Assembly (NCBI RefSeq): GCF_023923225.1
Contig: NZ_CP099489.1
Span: 2,108,001 to 2,172,000 of the forward strand
DNA length: 64,000 nucleotides
Direction: 5' to 3'
DNA from: Ornithinimicrobium faecis
Lineage (GTDB): Bacteria; Actinomycetota; Actinomycetes; Actinomycetales; Dermatophilaceae
The position numbers and the translations under genes were made by a program. Positions 1 through 8,619 of this stretch are shown here, one piece after another; positions within the stretch are counted from its first letter, which is position 1; every line of letters begins with the position of its first letter. Below the pieces are notes generated by a model. That model searched no databases. It saw nothing but the letters and a program-made list of their open reading frames with translations, and was not told the DNA's origin.

Positions 1-485
1 GCCTGAGAGTCCTGCGCCTCGACCGGGGCAACCCGGGTCGCGGTGATCACCCGGTGCAGGCTCTCGCGCAAGGTGATCAGGTCTGCGAGCTCCATGTCGA
101 GCCTCGACATCACGGCCGGTGGCACGCCCAGCGCCCGCGACCGCAGGGCCCGCCCCTGGTCTGTGAGGGTCACCGCCAGGGCTCGCTCGTCGTCGGCGTT
201 GCGCTCGCGTCGCAGGAGCCCGTTGGCCTCAAGTCGCTTGAGCAGCGGGGAGAGCGTCGCCGGGTCCAGGTGCAGCAGCGTGCTGAGCTCTCGCACAGAG
301 ACGGGCTCGTGCTGCCACATAGCCAGCATCACCAGATACTGCGGGTGCGTCAGACCGAGCGGCTCCAGGATCGGCTTGTAGATCGCCACGACGTTGCGGG
401 CGGCGACCGAGAGGGCGAAGCAGACCTGTTCCTCGAGGGCGAGGGCGGCGTCCGGATCCAGGCCTGTTTGTGTCGTGTGCGTCAT
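1..485 (-). CDS. OhrR-type MarR family regulator (3' end outside window)
   Basis: The protein starts at the ATG at 485 and is still open at base 1, so about 161 residues are visible. It is a winged-helix MarR protein. The segment with PQYLVMLAMW, LDPATLSPLLKRLE and DDERALAVTLT matches the OhrR subgroup, which senses organic hydroperoxides. Cys22, in EEQVCFAL, sits where OhrR proteins carry the peroxidatic cysteine. The Tyr partners that stabilise the thiolate are harder to place. A TAGACT hexamer on the minus strand at 493-498 lies 7 nt before the ATG and suggests a leaderless transcript. No ohr peroxidase gene is visible beside it; the divergent neighbour is a small unknown protein. A different MarR specificity is possible. 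Confidence 0.8.
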   Translation of the reverse strand, partial: MTHTTQTGLDPDAALALEEQVCFALSVAARNVVAIYKPILEPLGLTHPQYLVMLAMWQHEPVSVRELSTLLHLDPATLSPLLKRLEANGLLRRERNADDERALAVTLTDQGRALRSRALGVPPAVMSRLDMELADLITLRESLHRVITATRVAPVEAQDSQ

Positions 486-498
486 GACCGGTAGTCTA

Positions 499-526
499 CC
501 AATAGTTAGTGGACAAATGATTAGTG
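499..526. promoter_or_regulatory. Possible operator between ohrR-like gene and divergent gene
   Basis: Two near-identical AT-rich copies, AATAGTTAGTG (501-511) and AATGATTAGTG (516-526), are offset by 15 nt. The first sits in an imperfect palindrome, CCAATAGTTAGTGG (499-512, 10 of 14 positions symmetric). They lie just upstream of the TAGACT -10 hexamer of the MarR gene, where a MarR dimer would autoregulate. This is inference from position and symmetry. Confidence 0.4.
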
Positions 527-548
527 TGCAGAAGAATTTGGAGACGTC

Positions 549-752
549 ATGGCGGGAACGGGCAAGAACGAGGGGCTGTCCTTGTGGTATCGATTCTGGT
601 GGCAGGTGAGCTACTTCATCTACCACGTCTTCGGCCCGGCCCAGCTCGACCAGACCCGCAACCCGCACCACAAGTTGCGCACCAAGCGCGCAGCCAAGGT
701 GGCAGCAGCACGTGCCGCTCGCCTCGAACGGGAAGCGAGCCAGGGGGCCTGA
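549..752 (+). CDS. Small basic protein of unknown function
   Basis: A 67-residue protein starting at ATG 549 behind a GGAG ribosome site 5 nt upstream. The N-terminal half is rich in aromatic residues (LWYRFWWQVSYFIYHVFGP) and could lie on or in the membrane. The C-terminal half is strongly basic and helical, with many Ala, Arg and Lys. It is divergent from the OhrR-like gene and shares its AT-rich control region, so it may be under the same regulator. I do not recognise the family. Confidence 0.6.
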   Translation: MAGTGKNEGLSLWYRFWWQVSYFIYHVFGPAQLDQTRNPHHKLRTKRAAKVAAARAARLEREASQGA

Positions 753-803
753 CCCCGCCGAGGTCGGTGTGATGGCGCCAGCACGACGAGGTGCCAGCGC
801 GCA

Positions 804-1160
804 TCAGTCGGCCAGAAAGGCGGGCACCCGATCCTTGGGGCGGCCGATGATCGCCCGGTCGCCCCTGACCAGCACCGGTCGTTGCATCAGTTTGGGGTGC
901 TCGGTCAACACGGCCACCACCTGATCTGCGGTGGCGACATCGTCGTCGGTGAGAGCGAGGGCGGCAAAGGTCGCGTCCCGCCGCACCAGGTCGGTGGCCG
1001 GGTCCTCCAGCTTGCGGATGAGGTCGTGGAGCTGGTCCGCGTTCAGCGGCGTGGTCAGATAACGGACCACGTCAGCGTCGATGCCAACCGCTTCGACCTG
1101 CTCGAGGGCAGCGCGCGAGGTCGAACAGCGAGGATTGTGCAGGAGCATCACGTCAGCCAT
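804..1160 (-). CDS. ArsC/Spx-fold arsenate reductase family protein
   Basis: 118 residues from ATG 1160. The N-terminus carries the glutaredoxin-type ArsC active-site motif HNPRCSTSR with Cys12, followed by a predicted ArsC thioredoxin-like fold. Near the C-terminus MQRPVLV and GRPKDRV match the conserved Arg-containing stretches of ArsC. Length is normal for the family (about 115-140). Such proteins reduce arsenate with glutathione or mycothiol/mycoredoxin; relatives in actinobacteria include housekeeping proteins of unproven substrate. No arsB, acr3 or arsR gene is adjacent, so a role in arsenic resistance is not supported by context. Confidence 0.8.
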   Translation of the reverse strand: MADVMLLHNPRCSTSRAALEQVEAVGIDADVVRYLTTPLNADQLHDLIRKLEDPATDLVRRDATFAALALTDDDVATADQVVAVLTEHPKLMQRPVLVRGDRAIIGRPKDRVPAFLAD

Positions 1161-1322
1161 GCCCAGGACGCTATCGGAGCGGCGCTTCGGGTGTGACTCT
1201 GGCCTCATCACGGCGTTTCTGGGAATCTCCTGAACTGGCAGTCCGTTCTCGAGGTGAGCGTCTGGCGCCGGTGCCGCTGCTGACGCTCTCGTTGTGTTCA
1301 CACCCTGCTCAAGGAATCGCAG

Positions 1323-1490
1323 ATGCCGCGCATCACCCTGTCCCGCCGCCCCTCCGACGTCGACGCCACCCGCGCCACCCGCCCCACGCGGCGCGAGCGT
1401 CGCGAGACCCGCCAGCTGTTCTCCCAGATCTCCACCCGGCCGCAGAACGTGCGCAACGAGTTGCTGGAGATGGCCTCGCGCTCCAACTGA
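1323..1490 (+). CDS. Small basic protein of unknown function
   Basis: A 55-residue reading frame starting at ATG 1323, preceded by AAGGA 8 nt upstream, ending at TGA 1488-1490. It is very rich in Arg and Thr in its first half and ends LLEMASRSN. The ribosome site and actinobacterial third-position bias make it a likely real small gene. No function can be assigned. Confidence 0.5.
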   Translation: MPRITLSRRPSDVDATRATRPTRRERRETRQLFSQISTRPQNVRNELLEMASRSN

Positions 1491-1540
1491 GCCGACACAC
1501 CACCTGACCGACGGGACCAATGTCCCCTAGGGTCGGGCGG

Positions 1541-2197
1541 ATGAGCCACGCCGAAGAGTCCGTGCACGCCGAGATCCGTCGTCGCGCCGCGGCGGCAGTT
1601 GCCGTTGTCTTCGACCTTGACGGGGTGGTCCGTGAGTTCGGTCCGGCCACGACTCAGACGGTCGCGGCCGAGGTGGGACTGGAGCCCCAGGAGTTCCTGG
1701 CCCTGGCCTTCGCCGAGGACCTGCTGGAGCCCGTGATCACCGGGCGGCGGACCTTTGCTGCCTGGTGCGGCCTGATCCGTGACGAGCTTGTGGCCCGCGG
1801 GGCTGCAGCCGCGACGGCGGAGGGGGCCGTGCGGAGCTGGGTCGCCGACCGTGGCACACCGGTCGCGGAGACGGTCGCCCTGATGGCTGAGCTCCAGGCC
1901 AGCGGCACGGCGGTGTTCGTCTTCACCAACGGCACCGACAACATCCCTGCTGAGCTGCGCCAGATCGGCCTCGGACACCTGGTTGACGTGGTGCTGAACA
2001 GCGCCGTCCTGGGCTTTCGGAAGCCCCACCCCGAGGCGTATGCCGCGGCGCACGCCGCCCTGGAAGCTCACCTGAGGCGGTCCATCGACCGCCCCGACGT
2101 GCTGTTCACTGACGACCGGATCAGTAACGTCGAGGGTGCTGCCCGCTTCGGCTGGCAGGCGGTGCACTTCGATGCCGGTGTCGCCACGGACGTCTGA
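1541..2197 (+). CDS. HAD superfamily hydrolase
   Basis: 218 residues from ATG 1541, which follows TAGGGT (1528-1533) by 7 nt, the leaderless arrangement. The four HAD motifs are visible: DLDG with nucleophile Asp25 and acid Asp27, the Thr of FVFTNGT, the Lys in FRKPHPEAY, and the acidic pair in LFTDDRISN. Together they indicate a phosphatase of HAD subfamily IA with a helical cap between motifs I and II. The substrate is unknown. It stands alone between the small basic gene and the convergent ABC exporter operon. Confidence 0.85.
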   Translation: MSHAEESVHAEIRRRAAAAVAVVFDLDGVVREFGPATTQTVAAEVGLEPQEFLALAFAEDLLEPVITGRRTFAAWCGLIRDELVARGAAAATAEGAVRSWVADRGTPVAETVALMAELQASGTAVFVFTNGTDNIPAELRQIGLGHLVDVVLNSAVLGFRKPHPEAYAAAHAALEAHLRRSIDRPDVLFTDDRISNVEGAARFGWQAVHFDAGVATDV

Positions 2198-2237
2198 GGC
2201 CGGCACGCAGCTGGCCGCGAGGGGTCGTGCTGTCTGA

Positions 2238-2301
2238 GTCACTGCTCGTCGGGGTCACTGCTTGTCGAGGTCACTGCTTGTCGGGGTCACTGCTCCTGGT
2301 C
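2238..2301. repeat. 16-bp tandem repeat, four copies, at an ABC gene stop codon
   Basis: Four consecutive copies of a 16-bp unit of the form GTCACTGCTTGTCGGG start at 2238, 2254, 2270 and 2286, with one to four substitutions between copies. The last copy contains the stop codon of the minus-strand ABC gene (2287-2289). No protein or terminator hairpin explains it. Confidence 0.8.
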
Positions 2302-4161
2302 GGGCCGTCCCAGGCTCCAGGCCCGCCACAACTGGGCATACGCGCCACCGTTCGCGAGCAACTGTTCGTGGCTGCCGTGCTCGACGATCCGTCCTTCTGA
2401 GACGAGGGCCACGGCATCCGCCCGCGCAGCCTGGTCCAGGCGGTGGGCGATCACGAGAGCAGTTCGTCCCCGGATGACGGCGTCGGAGGCCGCGTCCAGG
2501 ATCGCGGCCCCGGCGCTCCCCGCCTCTGCCGTCGCCTCATCGAGCAGGGCAACGACCGGATCGAGCAGGTCGATGCGAGCGAGGGCCAGGTGCTGCCCCT
2601 GCAGGGGCGTCAGCTCGATCCCTGCCAGGCCGACGATCTGATCCAGGCCCTCGGGCAGGTCACGCACCCAGTCACCTGCGCCCACTCGATCGAGTGCCTC
2701 CCAGATCCGGTCGTCCTCGGCATCCTCCCGTGCCAGGGTGAGATTGTCGCGCAGGGTCCCGGCGAACACGTGGGTCTCCTGGGTGATCAGGCCGATCACT
2801 TGGGACCGGAGTTCGGGATCGAGCCCGGACAGGTCCTGACCGTCCAGCAGGACCTGGCCACCGTGCGGTGCCCGCAGACCCGCCACCACCCCGGCCAGGG
2901 TTGACTTGCCCGCGCCGGAGACCCCGACCACCGCCAGGGTGCGGCCGGGCTCGATCTGCAGAGTGACGTCCTCGATCGTTGGTCGCATCGCCGCCTCAAA
3001 CGAGAAGGAGACGTCGCGCAGGGCGAGATGCCCGTCGGGCCGGCGAACTGGCGCTGCAGCGCTCGTCTGCCACGCGTCCCGGGTTTGCGACGGGTCCGGG
3101 CTCCGCGACGGGTCCGGGCTCCGCGACGGGTCCGGGCTCCACGACGGCTCCCGGGTCTGCGACAAGTCCCCCGTCTGCGCGGGCACCTGCAGCACTCCGC
3201 TGATGCGGCGCAGGGAGGCGGAGGCTGACTGCCACACGTCGACCACGAGGAGCAGTTGCCCGATGGGACCGAAGAGCCGGTGGAACAGGAGCACGGCAGC
3301 CGTCGTCATGCCCACCGTCCCCTGCCCCTCGCGCACCAGCCAGAACCCCACGCACAGCAGGGCCGACATGCCGATGAACTCGGCCAGGTTGAGGCGACCC
3401 CAGAAGATGTTGTTGATGATGCGCTCACGCATCGACCAGGTCACCACGGACCACGAGTGCAGGGCTGTTCGGGCTCGCTGCTGAGGTTCGAGCCGGAGTG
3501 CCCGCACCGTGGCCAGGCCGCGAAGGGACGAGAGCACCACCTCGGCGCGATCGGCCATGGCCGCGCGCTCTCGCGCGTAGATCTCGGGCGCCCGCGCCAG
3601 GTAGGACCGCACGGCGAAGACCTGGATCGGGAAGATCAGCAGCAGGGCCAGGGCAAAGCGCCAGTCCAGGGCACCGAGCCCCACGAAGGTGGCAGCGATC
3701 ATGAAGGCAGCTGAGGCCACCGTCGGCAGCACCTCGTTGATCGCCGTCGAGACCTCGGCGACATCATCGGTCGCCCGCGAGATGGCATCGCCCGCGCCCG
3801 CATCCTCCACGACCGAGGCAGGCAGGCGCAGGAGCCGGTCCACCAGACGCTCGCGCAGCCGAGCCAGGGCCGTCTCCACCACGCGGACAGTCAGGACAGT
3901 GCCATAGGCCAACAGGATCGCGGCCACCACGGTGCCGACCGCCATCAGGAGCACCAATGGCCAGAGCTCGGTCAGGGTGCCGGACCGGTCCACGAGGTCG
4001 ACGACTCTGCCCAGCGCGGTGGGTGTGATCAGGCCGGCGGCGGAGGCCGCGGACAGCACGAGGGCCGCCAGGACGAGTGGCCGCCGCTGGTCCTGCAGCA
4101 CCTCACGCAGGGACGATCGGACCTCGCGCGGTGTGGCGATCGGGAACCGGAAGCTGCTCAC
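2287..4161 (-). CDS. ABC exporter half-transporter with active ATP site elements
   Basis: 624 residues from GTG 4161, whose GTGA overlaps the stop of the upstream partner. An N-terminal six-helix exporter domain is followed by a nucleotide-binding domain with intact Walker A (GVSGAGKST, near residue 412), Q-loop (LITQETHVF), Walker B plus catalytic Glu (LLDEAT) and switch His (IAHR). The signature motif is degenerate: LTPLQGQ instead of LSGGQ. It therefore supplies ATP binding and catalysis for one composite site, paired with the normal signature of its partner. The linker before the nucleotide-binding domain holds Pro-Ser-Arg repeats encoded by an 18-bp tandem repeat. The substrate is unknown. 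Confidence 0.87.
   Translation of the reverse strand: MSSFRFPIATPREVRSSLREVLQDQRRPLVLAALVLSAASAAGLITPTALGRVVDLVDRSGTLTELWPLVLLMAVGTVVAAILLAYGTVLTVRVVETALARLRERLVDRLLRLPASVVEDAGAGDAISRATDDVAEVSTAINEVLPTVASAAFMIAATFVGLGALDWRFALALLLIFPIQVFAVRSYLARAPEIYARERAAMADRAEVVLSSLRGLATVRALRLEPQQRARTALHSWSVVTWSMRERIINNIFWGRLNLAEFIGMSALLCVGFWLVREGQGTVGMTTAAVLLFHRLFGPIGQLLLVVDVWQSASASLRRISGVLQVPAQTGDLSQTREPSWSPDPSRSPDPSRSPDPSQTRDAWQTSAAAPVRRPDGHLALRDVSFSFEAAMRPTIEDVTLQIEPGRTLAVVGVSGAGKSTLAGVVAGLRAPHGGQVLLDGQDLSGLDPELRSQVIGLITQETHVFAGTLRDNLTLAREDAEDDRIWEALDRVGAGDWVRDLPEGLDQIVGLAGIELTPLQGQHLALARIDLLDPVVALLDEATAEAGSAGAAILDAASDAVIRGRTALVIAHRLDQAARADAVALVSEGRIVEHGSHEQLLANGGAYAQLWRAWSLGRPDQEQ
3087..3140. repeat. 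In-frame 18-bp tandem repeat in ABC exporter linker
   Basis: Three perfect copies of GCGACGGGTCCGGGCTCC (3087, 3105, 3123), flanked on both sides by decayed copies. Being 18 bp long it stays in frame and encodes repeated SPDPSR in the linker between the membrane and nucleotide-binding domains, so copy number probably varies without breaking the gene. Confidence 0.85.
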
Positions 4162-5885
4162 CGCTGCCCCCCTGCGGTCGGAGACACGACCCGGTCGGCG
4201 TGGGAGATCCACGCGGGGGAGGCCGTGACGACCACGGTGGTGCGCCCCCGGCGCAGCTGCGTGACGGCAGCAGCGACGCGCTGCTCGGTCACCGAGTCCA
4301 CGCCAGTGGTGGGGTCGAGCAGGACCAGGACCTGCGGCGCGGCGTGCAACACCCGGGCGAGTCCGACACGTTGCCGCTGCCCACCGGACAGTCGGGAGCC
4401 GGCCTCGCCCACCGGAGACGCCAGGCCGTCCGGAAGGGTGGCGACGACGTCGTCGCAGGAGGCAGCGGTCAGCGCCGGACGGGTCTGTGTCACCGCCGCT
4501 TCCAGGTCCGCCTCGCCCACCTCCTGCAGGAGCACGTTGCCCAGCAGTGACCCGGCGAACAGGTGCGGTTCGTGGGGTGCCACCAGGACCGTCTCGCGCA
4601 GGGCGTCAACGGTGAGGTCGGTGACGAGCACTGGGCTGCCGCGACCATCCAGCAGCTCGACGATCTCGTCCGGGCCGGGCTCACGGGTGCGTTCGAGGAG
4701 GGGGACCAGGCCAGTCGCGACCGTTGGATCAGGGGTGATCACGACGCTCTCACCGGGCTCGACCCGCAGCACGCCTCCCGGCAACCAGGGAGCGGTGAGA
4801 CGCAGTCCCCAGGGGGCGCCGCCATCAGGCACAGGCCCGGCTGCCGGGGTGTCTCGGACAGCGTGCTCGGTGCGCAGGACGTCCAGCACCCGGCCAGCCG
4901 CCGCCACGCCGGGGTTCCAGTAGAAGCTGATCATCTGGGCGAGGGCGGCGATCGGCTCCATCACGAACTGGCTGATCATCACCACCGTGATGAGCTGACC
5001 GACGGAGATCTGATCGTCGAGTGCCATCCAGCCGGCCGCGCCGCCGACACCGACCACGAACAGACCACCGAGCACCGAGAGCCCTGCCATCGAGCGCTGC
5101 TGTGCCCCTGCAGTCAGGACCGCCCGCTCCCGAGACTGCTGCGAGAGCAGGCGATAACGACCCGAGGTGACGGTCTGGGCCCCGAGGCCCTTGATGATGC
5201 GCAGCCCCTGCATCAGGTCGGCCGCGCTCCCGGCCGCGTCGGCCACGGCGGCCTGCTGGGCCGCGACCCGACTGCGCAGGACCCCACCGAGCAGGTCACC
5301 GAGGAGGAGCACCACCAGGCTGCCGACCAGGACACCGACCCCGAGCGGCCACGAGACCGTCAGCAGGATGACGGCGCACACCGTGATGGCGGTGATCCGG
5401 GAGGGACCGTAGACACCGAGCCCGATGCTCCGGGACAGGATCGTGGTGTCGGCCGTCGACACGGATAGGTCCGCCCCGACGGAGCGACGCCGACCAGACG
5501 TGCCGTGGGGGGAGATCAGCCGATCGGTCACCATCATCCGCAGGTCGTGCTGCACCGAATGCATGCCCAGCCAGCCGATGCGTGATCCGAACCGAAAGGA
5601 CATCGAGAGTCCGAGGAAGGTCAGCCCGAGCAACAGGATCCAGCGCAGCAGCGCGGGTCCGTCCGCGGCAGCGACCGCCTCGTCAACGGCCCGCCCGACG
5701 ATGAAGGGGACCAGGGCCTCACCGGCTTGGTGCAGGCTGGTGAGGATTGAGGCCGGCACGACGTGCCGGGGTGAGGCCAGAATGGTCCGGATCGTGAGGC
5801 CGCGTGCCGTGGTGTCGGCGTCCACCCGGACCGAGCGGATAGCAGGCGGCGTGGCCGGCGCCTCGAACCAGACGGGGAGTCTCAC
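4158..5885 (-). CDS. ABC exporter half-transporter with degenerate ATP site
   Basis: 575 residues from GTG 5885; first gene of a two-gene operon. The exporter membrane domain is normal, but the nucleotide-binding domain is unusual. Where Walker A belongs (near residue 380) it reads VVITPDPTVATGLVPLL, with no GKS/T. The Q-loop Gln is His (VAPHEPHLF), the catalytic Glu after Walker B is Pro (VLLDPTTGVD), and the switch His is absent (VTASPAW). Only the signature LSGGQRQ is intact. It must act as the non-catalytic half of a heterodimer, giving its signature to the partner's Walker A. Loss of Walker A itself goes beyond the usual loss of the catalytic Glu in heterodimeric exporters. Confidence 0.87.
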   Translation of the reverse strand: MRLPVWFEAPATPPAIRSVRVDADTTARGLTIRTILASPRHVVPASILTSLHQAGEALVPFIVGRAVDEAVAAADGPALLRWILLLGLTFLGLSMSFRFGSRIGWLGMHSVQHDLRMMVTDRLISPHGTSGRRRSVGADLSVSTADTTILSRSIGLGVYGPSRITAITVCAVILLTVSWPLGVGVLVGSLVVLLLGDLLGGVLRSRVAAQQAAVADAAGSAADLMQGLRIIKGLGAQTVTSGRYRLLSQQSRERAVLTAGAQQRSMAGLSVLGGLFVVGVGGAAGWMALDDQISVGQLITVVMISQFVMEPIAALAQMISFYWNPGVAAAGRVLDVLRTEHAVRDTPAAGPVPDGGAPWGLRLTAPWLPGGVLRVEPGESVVITPDPTVATGLVPLLERTREPGPDEIVELLDGRGSPVLVTDLTVDALRETVLVAPHEPHLFAGSLLGNVLLQEVGEADLEAAVTQTRPALTAASCDDVVATLPDGLASPVGEAGSRLSGGQRQRVGLARVLHAAPQVLVLLDPTTGVDSVTEQRVAAAVTQLRRGRTTVVVTASPAWISHADRVVSPTAGGQR

Positions 5886-5998
5886 CGAAATAGGATAGAC
5901 AGGCGTTCGCTAAAGCGGTGGGTCGGGGCCGATCTCTGCCCAGGCTGGCCCCGACCAGCAGGGTCCAGGGCCCAGGCAGGCCCGGCTAGAGTTGGGCG

Positions 5999-7153
5999 GT
6001 GCGACAGCGGCGGAGGGGACAGCAGACCGAGGTGGACGCGCCGGCAGAGCCGACCGGTCCGCATACGACCACCGTCATCTTCGACCGGAGCAACATCTGG
6101 CGCATCGCCTGGACGGTCGTCACGGTCTTCGTGATCGTGCGTCTCCTGCTCTTTGTCCACCGCGACGGTGGGGGCGTGCTCGGCACGATCATCATGGCCT
6201 GGGCCGCCAGCCTGGCCCTCGAGCCCGCCGTGAGTCGCCTCACCCGGCACATGAAGCGCGGCTGGGCCACGCTCATCGTCCTGGTCGCCCTGATGGCGGC
6301 CGGTGCCGCCTTCCTCTATCTGTTCGGTGGCATGCTCGCTGAACAGATCACGATGTTCGTCCAGGGGATCCCCGGCTATGTCAACAGCCTCAACGAGCTG
6401 TTGTCGGAGTATGTCGACACCGACGGGCTGCTGGACAAGATCGGTGAGCCGCTGGACCTGGGAGCCGTGGCCTCCAGCGTCGCGGGCGGCGTGTTCAGCT
6501 TCGTCGCGAGCCTGGTCGGCAGCCTGTTCTCGGTCTTCACCTTCGCCTTCTTCGTCTACTACCTGACCGCAGACGGCCCCCGTCTGCGCACCTGGCTGGC
6601 CCGGCTCTTCCCTCCGGCCCAGCAGAGGGTCTTCGCGACCGTGTGGGACCTCGCGATCACCAAGACCGGCGGTTATGTCGCTGCGCGCCTGACTCTCGCC
6701 GTCTGCTCGGCGACGGCCACCGCGATCTTCCTGCTCATCATCGACATGCCCTACTGGTTGCCGCTGGGCATCTGGACCGGGGTCGTGGCCCAGTTCGTCC
6801 CGACCGTCGGCACCTACATCGCGATCGCGGTCCCGGTGTTCATCGGCCTGGTCGGCGAGAACCCGTGGCAGGGCGTGTTCGTGCTGGTCTTCGCCACGCT
6901 CTATCAGCAGGTTGAGAACCTGATCCTGGATCCCCGGATCAGCTCGAAGGCCGTGGAGGTGCACCCCGCCATCGCCTTCGGATCGGTCATGCTGGGGGTG
7001 GCCCTGTTCGGCGTGGCCGGCGCCTTCGTGGCCGTGCCGGCGGCAGCGCTGGGGGTGGCTCTCCTGGAGATCTACACCCGAAAGTACGACCTGCTGGCGG
7101 ACGTCCGGGCCGACGTCGAGGCGGAGGAGACGACTGGTGACCGGCCGGGCTGA
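5999..7153 (+). CDS. AI-2E family membrane transporter (YdiK/TqsA/PerM type)
   Basis: 384 residues from GTG 5999, 6 nt after TAGAGT (5987-5992), so probably leaderless. An N-terminal pair of membrane helices, an amphipathic central region, and a C-terminal cluster of helices with PYWLPLGIWTGVVAQFVPTVG and the conserved stretch ending in ENLILDPRI are typical of this family. Members have been linked to autoinducer-2 export, Na+/H+ antiport and other transport; the substrate cannot be told from sequence. It is divergent from the ABC exporter operon and convergent with the Nramp-like gene, with stops only 3 nt apart. Confidence 0.85.
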   Translation: MRQRRRGQQTEVDAPAEPTGPHTTTVIFDRSNIWRIAWTVVTVFVIVRLLLFVHRDGGGVLGTIIMAWAASLALEPAVSRLTRHMKRGWATLIVLVALMAAGAAFLYLFGGMLAEQITMFVQGIPGYVNSLNELLSEYVDTDGLLDKIGEPLDLGAVASSVAGGVFSFVASLVGSLFSVFTFAFFVYYLTADGPRLRTWLARLFPPAQQRVFATVWDLAITKTGGYVAARLTLAVCSATATAIFLLIIDMPYWLPLGIWTGVVAQFVPTVGTYIAIAVPVFIGLVGENPWQGVFVLVFATLYQQVENLILDPRISSKAVEVHPAIAFGSVMLGVALFGVAGAFVAVPAAALGVALLEIYTRKYDLLADVRADVEAEETTGDRPG

Positions 7154-7156
7154 CCG

Positions 7157-8455
7157 CTAGCCGATGACGTCCTGCAGGGCACTCCACAGCTGGTTGATGC
7201 CCAGAGCCAGGAAGAGCAGTGCGGTGATGCCGAGGGCGATGTTGGTGTGCAACCGGTTGGCCCACTCCTTGGGGATGCGGCGGCCGTTGAGCAGTCCGAG
7301 CAGTGTCAGGGCCAGGAACGGCATGAACAGTGAGCCCAGGACGCCATAGGCCAGGACCAGCCCGATCGGACGCCCCAGGAACAGCAGGATCATCGGCGGG
7401 AAGGTCAGCCACAGGATGTAGAACTTGAAGTACTTGCCCCCGACCCGGGTGTCCGGGTGGTCGGAGCCGACGCCGCGCATGTTGCCCCAGAAGTCGGCGA
7501 ACATCAGGGACACGCCGTTCCAGACGCCGATGATCGAGGAGAAGGCTGCGGCCCAGAAACCGACGAGGAACATCGTGCCGATGAAGTCGCCATAGCGCTC
7601 GTTGAGCACCTCGCGCAGGTCGAGCAGCCCCTCGTCGCCGGCACTGATCGAGACGCCGGCGGCCTGCACGACCTCGGCGCCGACGACGAGCATCGAGAGC
7701 ACGAAGATGCCGGTGAGGACATAGGCCATGGTGTTGTCGATGCGCATGACCCGCATCCACTTGGGGGTGTACCAGCCCTTCTCCCGCAACCAGTATCCGT
7801 AGGCCGCCAGGGTGATCGTGCCTCCGACACCGCCGGCCAGGGCGAGCGTGTAGATCAGGCCACCCTCGGGGATCATCGGCACCAGGCCCTTGATCATGTC
7901 CGGGAAGTTCGGGACGGCGATGATCGCGAGCGTCACGATGGTCACGAACATGATCCCGACCAGGGCTGCGGTGATCTTCTCGAAGACCGCATAGCGGTTG
8001 AACCACACCATCACGAACCCGGCCAGGCCCATGATGATCGCCCAGACGGTGAGGGGGACGGCCGGGAAGAGTGCTGCGAGCGGGAGCGCGGTCGAGCTCA
8101 TCGCCGAGGCGCCGTAGACGAAGCCCCAGATGATGATGTAGGGCCCGAAGTACCACGTGGTCCAGCGGCCCAGGGTGCGCCAGCCCTCAAAGATCGTGTA
8201 GCCGGTGGCCAGCGTGTAACGGCCCGCGCCCTCCACCAGGATGATCTTGAGGATGACGCCCAGAATGACCGCCCAGAGCAGGCCGTAGCCATACCGGGAA
8301 CCCGCCGCGAGCGTGGCCACCATGTCGGCGGCCCCAACGCCGGTGGCGGCGACCACCAGGCCCGGACCGACGATCTTCCAGCGGGGCACAGCCCCCTCGT
8401 CGTCGTCCACCCGCTCGCTGTGGCCGGTCTTGCGTCCGAAGTCGTCGGTGCTCAT
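7157..8455 (-). CDS. Nramp-related transporter lacking the canonical metal motif
   Basis: 432 residues from ATG 8455 behind a strong AGGAGGA site. The overall fold signature (GPGL start, DMVATLAAGSRYGYGLLW, EGAGRYTLATG) and about eleven hydrophobic segments place it in the Nramp superfamily. The helix-1 motif DPGN that binds Mn2+/Fe2+ reads TGVGAAD here, and I cannot find the helix-6 MPH motif. It probably belongs to a divergent branch whose substrate may not be Mn2+ or Fe2+. It stands alone, and no metalloregulator site is evident upstream. Confidence 0.8.
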   Translation of the reverse strand: MSTDDFGRKTGHSERVDDDEGAVPRWKIVGPGLVVAATGVGAADMVATLAAGSRYGYGLLWAVILGVILKIILVEGAGRYTLATGYTIFEGWRTLGRWTTWYFGPYIIIWGFVYGASAMSSTALPLAALFPAVPLTVWAIIMGLAGFVMVWFNRYAVFEKITAALVGIMFVTIVTLAIIAVPNFPDMIKGLVPMIPEGGLIYTLALAGGVGGTITLAAYGYWLREKGWYTPKWMRVMRIDNTMAYVLTGIFVLSMLVVGAEVVQAAGVSISAGDEGLLDLREVLNERYGDFIGTMFLVGFWAAAFSSIIGVWNGVSLMFADFWGNMRGVGSDHPDTRVGGKYFKFYILWLTFPPMILLFLGRPIGLVLAYGVLGSLFMPFLALTLLGLLNGRRIPKEWANRLHTNIALGITALLFLALGINQLWSALQDVIG

Positions 8456-8619
8456 TGCGTCCTCCTCGTGCCCACCGGGTGTGGTGCACGGCGCCAGTGT
8501 GACGCAGCACGGCCGTCAACCGCTCGCAGTTGGCAGACCTGTGTCAGATCTTGGGGAGATCGTGGGGGAGCCTTGGGGTTTGTGGGGGCACCGGCAGTTC
8601 GCGCGCGGAGCCTGGGAGC

